From: Clostridiales bacterium
Lineage (GTDB): Bacteria; Bacillota_A; Clostridia; Oscillospirales; Oscillospiraceae
Direction of reading: 5' to 3'
NCBI GenBank assembly: GCA_022777455.1
Contig: JALFGI010000217.1
Coordinates: forward strand, 1-5,431
Length of the DNA: 5,431 nucleotides
The notes beneath the pieces are model-generated. The model saw nothing but the letters and a program-made list of their open reading frames with translations, had not been told where the DNA came from and did not search any database. This document shows, one piece after another, positions 1 through 4,713 of this stretch. Within the stretch, counting starts at the first letter, position 1, and every line of letters begins with the position of its first letter. The translations under genes and the position numbers were made by a program.

Positions 1-31
1 ACGGTTTGTGTGATTCCTGAATAACAAAATG

Positions 32-63
32 ATTCCCAGGAGCTTCGGCTCCTGGGAATTTTT
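32..63 (+). terminator. Intrinsic terminator of an upstream gene
   Basis: A perfect 12-bp stem (ATTCCCAGGAGC, 32-43, with its complement at 48-59) closes on a TTCG tetraloop and is followed by a run of five T at 59-63. This is a textbook Rho-independent terminator reading rightward, so it most likely ends a plus-strand gene lying left of the window. On the minus strand the stem is followed only by a mixed T/G stretch, so it would be a weaker stop for leftward transcription from the ytvI-like gene. Confidence 0.9.
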
Positions 64-71
64 ATAAATAC

Positions 72-280
72 AAATTGTAATTAAGCGGACAGTTCCCTTG
101 GCTCCCCCTATGGGGGAGCTGGCTGCCCCATAGGGGCAGACTGAGAGGGCACCGCACCCAATAAGACGCTCCTAATTCTCAAATTCAGAAACCTCTCAGT
201 CAGCCTGTTCGGCTGACAGCTCTCACAATGGGAGAGCCAAGGGGTGCTGCCGTATCTGCCCGCCAAATGACTATTTGCCC
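72..280. repeat. Palindromic MITE-like repeat, copy 1
   Basis: Two inverted arms, 95-149 (CCCTTGGCTC to CTGAGAGGG) and 192-244 (reverse complement of the same pattern), flank a unique centre at about 150-191. Outside the arms are degenerate terminal inverted repeats: AAATTGTAATT at 72-82 and GCCAAATGACTATTTGCCC at 262-280. Each arm contains two small hairpins, for example GCTCCCCC/GGGGGAGC (101-119) and CTGCCCC/GGGGCAG (123-139). The same layout recurs at 1389-1608. There is no ORF for a transposase, so this is a non-autonomous, MITE-like element. I see no clear target-site duplication. Its right end overlaps the last codons of the minus-strand gene. Confidence 0.8.
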
Positions 281-1323
281 GGTTTCCGGGTTTCCGGGAT
301 CATGGAAATCACGGTGATGGCCAGCATGGGCATGAGAAACATCCCCAGGATGCCCCATAGGCGGAAGCCGGTGTACAGGGCGATCAGGGTCACCAGAGGG
401 TCCAGGCCCAGCTGGCGGCCCACCAGCTTTGGCTCCAGGGTGGAGCGGACCAGGGCACAGGCGCCGTAAAGCACCAGCAGCCCCAGGGCTTTGCCGGTGT
501 CGTGCTGCAGCAGGCACACCAGGCTCCAGGGCACCAGGATGGTGCCGGTGCCCAGAATGGGGAAGGCGTCCACCGCCGCCACCGCCAGAGCCCACACCGG
601 GGCAAACTCCACCCGCAGCAGAAAAAAGCCCACCGTGAGCAGCAGATAGGTAATGCCCACCAGCTTCAGCTGGGCAATGAGCCACTGCCCCGCCGTGGAT
701 TTCAGCTTCCGAAAAAACAGGAGCAACGTATCAAAGCGCCCCTGGGGCACATGGGTGTCCAGCCAGCTGCGAATTCGGGGCAGCTCCGCCGAAATAAGGA
801 AGGCGGACAGCACAGCCGTGCCCACGCCCAGGGCGCTGTTCGGCAGGCGGCTGATCAGGTTCCCCGCAAGCGTGAGGGCATAGCCGGTGAGCTTGTCCAG
901 CAGCTCCGCCCCGCCGGAGAAAATCTGGGCCACGTTCCGTTGGAGCACCGTGCGCACCCCCGGGGAGGTGCGCTGGATCAGTTCCATGAGCCAAGCTTGC
1001 AGGGAGTCCAGTCCCGCCCGGGCGGCCAGCTCCATCTGGGGCAGGATGCCCGCCAGGGTGCGCAGCTGGCGCAGCAGCAGTCCCAGCAGCAGCGTCAGCA
1101 GGGTACACAGCATGGCAAACACCGTCCCCACGCCCACCCCCGCCGCCGCTGACCGGGGAAAATGTAGCCGTCCGGAGAGGAACCGCACCCCTGGCTCTGC
1201 CGCCAGGGCCATCAGCCCACCCAGCAGGAAGGGGGTGGAAACCGGCAGCAGATACCGCACCGCCACCCAGACCGCCGCCACCGCAAGGGCGATATACAAT
1301 ATTTTTTTCCAATTCAACTGCAT
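271..1323 (-). CDS. ytvI: AI-2E family membrane protein, YtvI-type
   Basis: This 350-residue polytopic membrane protein belongs to the AI-2E transporter family. Hydrophobic segments lie near residues 7-27, 30-43, 58-84, 222-237, 243-271, 278-293 and 306-340, and the more polar stretch at 85-155 is the family's extracytoplasmic/amphipathic region. The motifs DAFPILGTG (252-260) followed by PW, EPKLVG (297-302) and GLDPLVTLIALYTGFRLWG (306-324) match the C-terminal core and especially the YtvI subgroup, which is limited to endospore formers and linked to sporulation in Bacillus. Length fits the family. The ATG at 1321-1323 has AAAGGAGGG (1330-1338 on the complement) 7 nt upstream. The gene stands alone between two copies of a palindromic repeat, and its stop codon (271-273) lies inside the end of copy 1. 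The transported substrate is not known from sequence; the YtvI assignment is by motif recall, so a generic AI-2E member remains possible. Confidence 0.88.
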   Translation of the reverse strand: MQLNWKKILYIALAVAAVWVAVRYLLPVSTPFLLGGLMALAAEPGVRFLSGRLHFPRSAAAGVGVGTVFAMLCTLLTLLLGLLLRQLRTLAGILPQMELAARAGLDSLQAWLMELIQRTSPGVRTVLQRNVAQIFSGGAELLDKLTGYALTLAGNLISRLPNSALGVGTAVLSAFLISAELPRIRSWLDTHVPQGRFDTLLLFFRKLKSTAGQWLIAQLKLVGITYLLLTVGFFLLRVEFAPVWALAVAAVDAFPILGTGTILVPWSLVCLLQHDTGKALGLLVLYGACALVRSTLEPKLVGRQLGLDPLVTLIALYTGFRLWGILGMFLMPMLAITVISMIPETRKPGK

Positions 1324-1388
1324 GGTTTTCCCTCCTTTCTTCCTGTGTATGATTCTCAGATTCCTGACCCCGGTATCATCCCACGTGG

Positions 1389-1608
1389 AAATTGTTGTTT
1401 AACGCACTGGCGCGGCAGCGCCCTTGGCTCTCCCTTTGGGAGAGCTGGCAGCCATCAGGCTGACTGAGAGGGTACCGCAGTGAGACAGCAGCATCAGCGC
1501 ATCAAACCGTGTTGCCCTCTCAGGGGCGCCCCTTACGGGGCAGCCGGCTCCCCCATAGTGGGAGCCAAGTGGTGCGTCGGTTCCGGTATGCCAAATTACA
1601 ATTTTCCC
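1389..1608. repeat. Palindromic MITE-like repeat, copy 2
   Basis: This is the second copy of the element at 72-280, in the same orientation. The left end AAATTGTTGTTT (1389-1400) and the right end GCCAAATTACAATTTTCCC (1590-1608) correspond to the ends of copy 1, and the right end is nearly the inverse of AAATTGTAATT. The arms are 1421-1472 (CCCTTGGCTC to GAGAGGG) and 1515-1569 (inverted), around a centre of about 40 nt that differs from that of copy 1 except for the adjoining ACCGCA. It fills most of the 415-bp gap between the divergently transcribed ytvI-like and ACT-domain genes. Reading the minus strand through both copies gives similar peptides ending IVIW, which is shared repeat sequence and not a gene. 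Confidence 0.8.
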
Positions 1609-1650
1609 TCCTGTCTTGGGAATGCCGGTGGTATGCTCATGAAAAAGGGG

Positions 1651-1678
1651 TTGAAATTTCAAAATAATGTGTTAGAAT
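1651..1678 (+). promoter_or_regulatory. Sigma-A-type promoter of the ACT-domain gene
   Basis: TTGAAA (1651-1656) and TAGAAT (1673-1678) are separated by 16 nt, with an extended -10 TG at 1670-1671. The predicted start is near 1685, giving a leader of about 55 nt. The leader holds a small hairpin, GCGTG (1702-1706) with CACGC (1714-1718), just ahead of the ribosome binding site. The same TGTTAGAAT string occurs in the infC promoter. Confidence 0.7.
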
Positions 1679-1738
1679 GCATATTACAAGAACGTGTGTG
1701 CGCGTGAGGCAAACACGCAGGCAACAGGAGGTCACCCA

Positions 1739-2179
1739 ATGACATCAAAACCACGGTATTATCTGGTGGAGGAATCCGCTCTGCCGGAGGTATTTCTCAA
1801 AGTGGCGGAAACCAAGCGTCTGCTTTCCACCGGTGAGGCAACCACCGTCAACGAGGCCACCCGGATGACGGACATCAGCCGCAGCGCTTTTTATAAGTAC
1901 CGCGACTCCGTGCTCCCCTTCCAGAACATGATGACCGGCAGAATCATTACCTTCCAGTTTCTGGTCCACGATGAGCCCGGCCAGCTGAGTGAGATTCTCA
2001 CCATTTTTGCCGCCGCCCAGGCCAACATCATGACCATCAATTCCATCGTGCCCACCAACGGCACCGCCGTCATCACCATCTCCGCCTCCACCCTGGACCT
2101 GAACATCTCCATCGAGGAGCTGATGGCCCGGCTGAATTCCACCCGCGGTGTGGTAAAAGCGGAAATACTGGCCGGTTAA
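1739..2179 (+). CDS. ACT-domain protein, PheB/UPF0735 family
   Basis: This 146-residue cytoplasmic protein has two parts. Residues about 8-62 match the N-terminal region of the PheB/UPF0735 family, with the hallmark TVNEAT (36-41) and SRSAFYKYRDSVLPF (47-61), which looks like a helix-turn-helix-type segment. Residues 69-146 form a single ACT domain, including the DEPGQLSEIL loop (78-87) that normally contacts an amino-acid ligand. The family is usually treated as an amino-acid-responsive regulatory protein; in Bacillus its member is encoded beside pheA and named PheB, and in Clostridia it often sits by homoserine or threonine genes. The ATG at 1739 is chosen because AGGAGG (1726-1731) lies 7 nt before it; an in-frame GTG at 1694 lacks such a site. 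An aspartate kinase gene follows after a terminator. The ligand and target are unknown. Confidence 0.9.
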   Translation: MTSKPRYYLVEESALPEVFLKVAETKRLLSTGEATTVNEATRMTDISRSAFYKYRDSVLPFQNMMTGRIITFQFLVHDEPGQLSEILTIFAAAQANIMTINSIVPTNGTAVITISASTLDLNISIEELMARLNSTRGVVKAEILAG

Positions 2180-2192
2180 CTTTGGTGATATT

Positions 2193-2222
2193 TGCCGCCC
2201 CCGCCCGGGGGCGGCATTTTTT
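2193..2222 (+). terminator. Intrinsic terminator after the ACT-domain gene
   Basis: A perfect 10-bp GC-rich stem (TGCCGCCCCC, 2193-2202, with GGGGGCGGCA, 2207-2216) and a 4-nt loop are followed by six T (2217-2222). It lies 14 nt after the stop codon, so the ACT gene is probably monocistronic and the downstream aspartate kinase needs its own promoter or readthrough. Confidence 0.93.
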
Positions 2223-2275
2223 GGCTACACCTTTCGCCCGGGTTTGACATAACATGATGGCAGGAGGGATAGAAC

Positions 2276-3001
2276 ATGCGGATGGTTCTGAAATTCGGGG
2301 GGTTGTCCCTTGCAACCCCTCAGCGCGTCCATCATGCCGCTTCCCTGGCGGCGGCACTGGCAAAAAAAGGCGCCCAGGTGGCGGTAGTGGTTTCCGCCCA
2401 GGGGGATACCACCGACACGATGATTGCAAAGGCCAAGGCTCTGGTCCCCTGCCCGGACTGCCGGGAGATGGACGCCTATCTGTGCGCCGGGGAGCAGATG
2501 TCCGCCGCCCTGATGGCCATGGCACTGCAGCGGCAGTGCGTCCCGGCGGTGAGCTTCACCGGAACCCAGGCCGGAATCCATACCGACAAAAGCTTCGGCT
2601 GTGCCAGAATTCGGGAGGTGACCCCGGATCGAGTTCTTGATGCCCTGGAGGCCGGTAAAATTGCTGTGGTGGCCGGCTTTCAGGGAGTGGACGATCAAGG
2701 AGACCTGACCACCCTGGGCCGGGGCGGGTCGGACACCACAGCGGTAGCCCTGGCGGCGGCGATACACGCGGATGTCTGCCGCATCTACACCGATGTGGAC
2801 GGGGTCTACGACTGCGATCCCAGAAAATGCCCCAATGCCCGTCGGCTGGGGCACGTCGGCTATGACAAAATGCTGGCCATGGCCCGCAGCGGCGCCCAGG
2901 TGCTCCATGACCGCTGCGTGGAGCTGGCCCGGGACAAGGGAATCCGGCTGGAGGTCCGCTCCACCTTTACCGACGCCCCGGGCACCATTGTGGGAGATTG
3001 A
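2276..3001 (+). CDS. Aspartate kinase, catalytic domain only (no ACT domains)
   Basis: This 241-residue amino-acid-kinase-fold protein most resembles aspartate kinase, which phosphorylates aspartate with ATP as the first step towards lysine, threonine, methionine and diaminopimelate. Visible motifs are KFGG (6-9), VVVSAQGDTTD (37-47), GEQMSAALM (72-80), LGRGGSDTTA (147-156), the nucleotide-binding YTDVDGVYDCDPRKCPNAR (171-189) and a terminal helix with SGAQVLHDRCVELA (205-218). It ends at VRSTFTDAPGTIVGD, just where the two regulatory ACT domains begin in the usual protein of about 400 residues. I find no ACT-coding sequence downstream in any frame, so this appears to be a clean short form and not a frameshift. 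Some positions depart from the norm: KFGGLS where KFGGTS is usual, and SAQG where SAMG is usual. The ATG at 2276 has AGGAGG (2262-2267) 8 nt upstream. The codons are strongly GC-rich. Feedback inhibition through ACT domains is not expected. A related kinase specificity cannot be excluded. Confidence 0.85.
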   Translation: MRMVLKFGGLSLATPQRVHHAASLAAALAKKGAQVAVVVSAQGDTTDTMIAKAKALVPCPDCREMDAYLCAGEQMSAALMAMALQRQCVPAVSFTGTQAGIHTDKSFGCARIREVTPDRVLDALEAGKIAVVAGFQGVDDQGDLTTLGRGGSDTTAVALAAAIHADVCRIYTDVDGVYDCDPRKCPNARRLGHVGYDKMLAMARSGAQVLHDRCVELARDKGIRLEVRSTFTDAPGTIVGD

Positions 3002-3016
3002 CCTGATACATTCTAA

Positions 3017-3064
3017 CCCCCCGGAAGGAATTCTATGCCAGTTTTGGAAAGATTCCTCCGGGGG
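3017..3064 (+). other. Imperfect inverted repeat after the aspartate kinase gene
   Basis: CCCCCGGAAGGAAT (from 3017) can pair with ATTCCTCCGGGGG (3052-3064) with one bulged base, closing a loop of about 20 nt. It begins 15 nt after the stop codon. No proper T run follows (only ATACTGTTTA), so if it terminates transcription it does so poorly; it may instead stabilise the 3' end of the mRNA. Confidence 0.5.
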
Positions 3065-3086
3065 ATACTGTTTACAAATGCTTCGG

Positions 3087-3115
3087 TTGACAAAACCGGA
3101 CTGCTTTATTAGAAT
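3087..3115 (+). promoter_or_regulatory. Near-consensus promoter of the DUF4160-DUF2442 pair
   Basis: TTGACA (3087-3092) is a perfect -35 box, and TAGAAT (3110-3115) follows after an optimal 17-nt spacer. The expected start near 3122 would fall within or at the edge of the purine-rich ribosome binding site AGGGGAGG (3122-3129), giving a very short leader. It gives the two-gene cassette transcription independent of the aspartate kinase gene. I see no clear operator palindrome around it. Confidence 0.75.
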
Positions 3116-3140
3116 ATCAATAGGGGAGGTCGTGGAAGCT

Positions 3141-3407
3141 ATGCCTGAACTATGCAGATTCTATAACATTGTAATCAAGATGATTTATTCTGATGATGGT
3201 CAGCATCATAAGCCCCATTTCCATGTATACTTTGCGGAGTACGAGGCATCCGTAGGGGTTGACGGGGAACTGCTGGCAGGCAGTCTTCCAGTGAAGCAGC
3301 TCAAGCTGGTTCAAGCCTGGGCCGCTATTCACGAGGATGAGTTGTATGCAGCATGGAATAATGCTGTAAGGAACATTCCATTCGGCAGAATCGAACCGCT
3401 TCGGTAA
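3141..3407 (+). CDS. DUF4160 family protein (possible toxin-antitoxin component)
   Basis: This small protein of 88 residues matches the DUF4160 family end to end: MPELCRFYNIVIKM at the start, the invariant KPHFHVYF block (24-31), a strand with YEASVGVDGELLAGSLP (34-50), then a helix with LVQAWAAIHEDELYAAW (56-72) and the closing IEPL. No signal peptide or membrane segment is present. The biochemical function of the family is unknown; the conserved histidines of the PHFH block (25-28) could bind metal or act in catalysis, but that is inference. The ATG at 3141 lies 11 nt after AGGGGAGG (3122-3129); an in-frame GTG at 3132 is only 2 nt from that site and is less likely. A DUF2442 gene follows 12 nt after the stop, an arrangement I recognise as recurrent and toxin-antitoxin-like. 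Base composition is more A+T-rich than the aspartate kinase gene before it. Confidence 0.88.
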   Translation: MPELCRFYNIVIKMIYSDDGQHHKPHFHVYFAEYEASVGVDGELLAGSLPVKQLKLVQAWAAIHEDELYAAWNNAVRNIPFGRIEPLR

Positions 3408-3419
3408 GGAGGATTTCTA

Positions 3420-3716
3420 ATGTTTATCAAAGACGGAATTGCATATGCCGGGGAGAAACAGCCTGAGATAAAGGTGAGCGGTATTCGTCCCATGGATGAT
3501 TTTCTGCTCTGGATTCGGTTCAATACCGGGGAGGCCAAGGTATTTGACTTCAAGCCACTGCTGGATTCTCCTGCCTTCGCGCCGCTGAAGGATGAAGCAG
3601 TATTCCGGGGCGCTTACATTGACTACGGAGTTGCTGTGTGGATGGACGGGGATGTGGACATTGCACCGGAATACCTGTACCGGAATTCCATTTCCTATGA
3701 AGAATGGATCGCATGA
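3420..3716 (+). CDS. DUF2442 family protein, partner of DUF4160
   Basis: This 98-residue soluble protein carries a DUF2442 domain at about residues 17-97. The pattern seen is IKVSGIRPMDDFLLWIRFNT (17-36), GEAKVFDFKPLL (37-48), a short helix before LKDEAVFRGAYIDYGVAVWM (56-75), then DVDIAPEYLY (78-87). In some relatives this domain is fused to an XRE-type helix-turn-helix; none is present here. The ATG at 3420 has AAGGAGG (3406-3412) 7 nt upstream, overlapping the stop codon of the DUF4160 gene, so the two are translated from one transcript in close coordination. The pair is plausibly toxin and antitoxin, but which member would be which cannot be told from the sequence. No terminator is evident before the next promoter at 3761. 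Confidence 0.87.
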   Translation: MFIKDGIAYAGEKQPEIKVSGIRPMDDFLLWIRFNTGEAKVFDFKPLLDSPAFAPLKDEAVFRGAYIDYGVAVWMDGDVDIAPEYLYRNSISYEEWIA

Positions 3717-3760
3717 GCCCTGTTTCCCGCAAAAATGAGTGATTTGGCGAAAAAAAGTGC

Positions 3761-3789
3761 TTGACACTTCCTTGCTCATATGTTAGAAT
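3761..3789 (+). promoter_or_regulatory. Promoter of the infC-rpmI-rplT operon
   Basis: TTGACA (3761-3766), a 17-nt spacer and TAGAAT (3784-3789) with an extended -10 TG at 3781-3782 make a very strong housekeeping promoter, as expected for a translation operon. The predicted start is near 3796, about 148 nt before the infC start codon. Confidence 0.88.
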
Positions 3790-3795
3790 AACCCG

Positions 3796-3920
3796 GTAAT
3801 CAAGAAGGCTGAACATCCGCCTCACCGTAAGCAGCAAGCAAAACGGTTGATACGCTTCTTTTCTTCCCGCCACGGTGGGAGGAATGCGTGTGCGCGGATG
3901 CTTTGGCATCCGTTTTTTTG
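3796..3920 (+). ncRNA. Ribosomal protein L20 leader (infC operon attenuator)
   Basis: The untranslated leader between the promoter and infC folds into several helices and ends in an intrinsic terminator, which fits the L20 leader of Bacillota, where bL20 binds the leader and causes premature termination. Visible helices are AAGAAG (about 3802-3807) with CTTCTT (3855-3860), and a long hairpin of ACGC (3852-3855) with GCGT (3886-3889) enclosing TTCTTCCC (3861-3868) with GGGAGGAA (3877-3884). CATCCGC (3814-3820) is exactly complementary to GCGGATG (3894-3900), the left arm of the terminator, so it can act as antiterminator. CACCGT (3823-3828) can also pair with ACGGTG (3872-3877). Some of these pairings exclude one another, as a switch requires. 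The class assignment rests on position and these pairings, not on a covariance search. Confidence 0.8.
3895..3919 (+). terminator. Attenuator terminator in the infC leader
   Basis: CGGATGC (3895-3901) pairs with GCATCCG (3906-3912) across a TTTG loop and is followed by seven T (3913-3919). It lies 25 nt before the infC start codon and downstream of the operon promoter, so it acts as a conditional terminator. Its left arm is the segment that CATCCGC at 3814-3820 could sequester. Confidence 0.88.
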
Positions 3921-3930
3921 TTGTTTATTT

Positions 3931-3946
3931 GGAGGTGCTTACCATC
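3931..3946 (+). promoter_or_regulatory. infC ribosome binding site with non-canonical AUC start
   Basis: GGAGG (3931-3935) is followed 8 nt later by ATC (3944-3946), where the conserved IF3 N-terminus begins. No ATG lies at a usable distance. The in-frame GTG at 3935-3937 and TTG at 3929-3931 overlap the binding site itself and so cannot use it. AUU, AUC or AUA starts are known for infC genes and let IF3 repress its own translation by rejecting the poor start codon. Confidence 0.85.
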
Positions 3947-4462
3947 GCAAAGTTAGATCATCAGCTGAATGAGGAGATTCGGGATAAAGAAATTCGGCTC
4001 ATCGGTGCCGACGGTGCTCAGTTGGGTATCGTGTCCGCTGCCCAGGCCAACGCCATGGCAGAGGAGCAGGGCATGGATCTGGTGAAGATCTCTCCCAACG
4101 CCGTCCCTCCCGTCTGCAAGATCATGGACTATTCCAAGTTCTGCTTCGACCAGAAGAAACGGGAGAAGGAAGCCAAGAAGAATCAGCGCGTGGTGGAAGT
4201 CAAGGAGATCCGCATGAGCCCCAGCATCGACACCAACGACCTGAACACCAAGGTCAAGGCCGCCCAGAAGTTCCTGCAGGACGGCAACCGGGTGAAGGTC
4301 AGCGTCCGCTTCCGGGGCCGTGAGATGGCTCACACCAACTTGGGTGAGAAGCTCCTGATGGACTTTGCCGAAGCCTGTTCTGAAATCGCCTCTATGGAGA
4401 AGAACCCCAAGCTGGAGGGACGCTTCATGGCGATGTTCCTGGCCCCCAAAAATAGCAAATAA
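3944..4462 (+). CDS. infC: Translation initiation factor IF-3
   Basis: IF3 binds the 30S subunit, prevents premature joining with 50S and checks the initiator tRNA and start codon. Starting from the ATC codon at 3944 the protein has 172 residues, the usual length in Bacillota. The N-terminal domain (about 1-75) has [16 protein letters not shown] (9-24) and the IF3 signature [14 protein letters not shown] (59-72). A lysine-rich linker (71-81) leads to the C-terminal domain with [17 protein letters not shown] (87-103), [14 protein letters not shown] (117-130) and a terminal MFLAPK (164-169). A longer reading from 3875 would add 23 residues encoded by the terminator and binding site, which is implausible. 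It is the first gene of an operon with rpmI and rplT, beginning 36 nt before rpmI, and is probably controlled by the L20 leader and by its own start codon. Confidence 0.97.
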   Translation: MAKLDHQLNEEIRDKEIRLIGADGAQLGIVSAAQANAMAEEQGMDLVKISPNAVPPVCKIMDYSKFCFDQKKREKEAKKNQRVVEVKEIRMSPSIDTNDLNTKVKAAQKFLQDGNRVKVSVRFRGREMAHTNLGEKLLMDFAEACSEIASMEKNPKLEGRFMAMFLAPKNSK

Positions 4463-4497
4463 AACCACAACTGAAAGATACGGAAGGAGAACGACCT

Positions 4498-4695
4498 ATG
4501 CCCAAGCTGAAAACCCATAGCGGTGCAAAGAAGAGATTCAACCTGACCAAAAACGGTAAGGTGAAGAGAGCACACGCTTTCAAGAGCCATATCCTCACCA
4601 AGAAGACCACCAAGCGTACCCGTCATCTGCGCGCAACCGCATACGCCGATCAGACCAATGTGGATGCCATCAAAAAGATGATTCCGTACAAATAA
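4498..4695 (+). CDS. rpmI: Large-subunit ribosomal protein bL35
   Basis: This 65-residue, very basic protein is bL35 of the 50S subunit. The family signature [11 protein letters not shown] is at residues 4-14, followed by [20 protein letters not shown] (20-39) and an RHLR segment (42-45). It ends in IKKMIPYK, typical of the family, and the length is normal. The ATG at 4498 has AAGGAG (4484-4489) 8 nt upstream. It lies between infC and rplT, the conserved order across bacteria, with 18 nt before the rplT start, so it is cotranscribed and should fall under the same L20 control. Confidence 0.98.
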   Translation: MPKLKTHSGAKKRFNLTKNGKVKRAHAFKSHILTKKTTKRTRHLRATAYADQTNVDAIKKMIPYK

Positions 4696-4713
4696 GGATA
4701 GGAGGATACAGAA

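Noticed and set aside
1..24. Possible tail of an upstream coding region (frame 1 reads to a TAA at 22-24)
   Set aside because: Only seven codons are present and all three frames stop within the first 24 bases, so no frame can be chosen. The terminator at 32-63 does suggest that some gene ends here.
502..1152. Long plus-strand ORF antisense to the ytvI-like gene
   Set aside because: Low-complexity Gln/Arg-rich translation typical of the GC-rich opposite strand. The minus-strand frame has clear AI-2E motifs and a strong ribosome binding site.
1344..1351. CATACACA on the minus strand as a sigma-E-type -10 box for the ytvI-like gene
   Set aside because: It is attractive because YtvI is sporulation-linked, but no matching -35 box lies at the right distance and the transcript would start almost on the ribosome binding site.
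72..1608. CRISPR array or transposon with its own transposase
   Set aside because: There are only two repeat copies more than a kilobase apart, the centres are not spacers, and the enclosed gene is a membrane protein, not a transposase.
1399..1662. Minus-strand ORF inside repeat copy 2, similar in part to a minus-strand reading of copy 1
   Set aside because: The shared peptide (ending IVIW) comes from the shared repeat sequence read in the same frame. It is not protein conservation, and no ribosome binding site supports it.
2244..2275. TTGACA at 2244-2249 as a promoter for the aspartate kinase gene
   Set aside because: A -10 box at correct spacing would overlap the ribosome binding site and start codon region, and no good TATAAT-like sequence is there. 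The real promoter of this gene is not identified.
2772..3140. Extended reading of the DUF4160 gene beginning inside the aspartate kinase gene
   Set aside because: The extension is an out-of-frame shadow of the kinase, and family similarity begins at the ATG at 3141, which follows a ribosome binding site and promoter.
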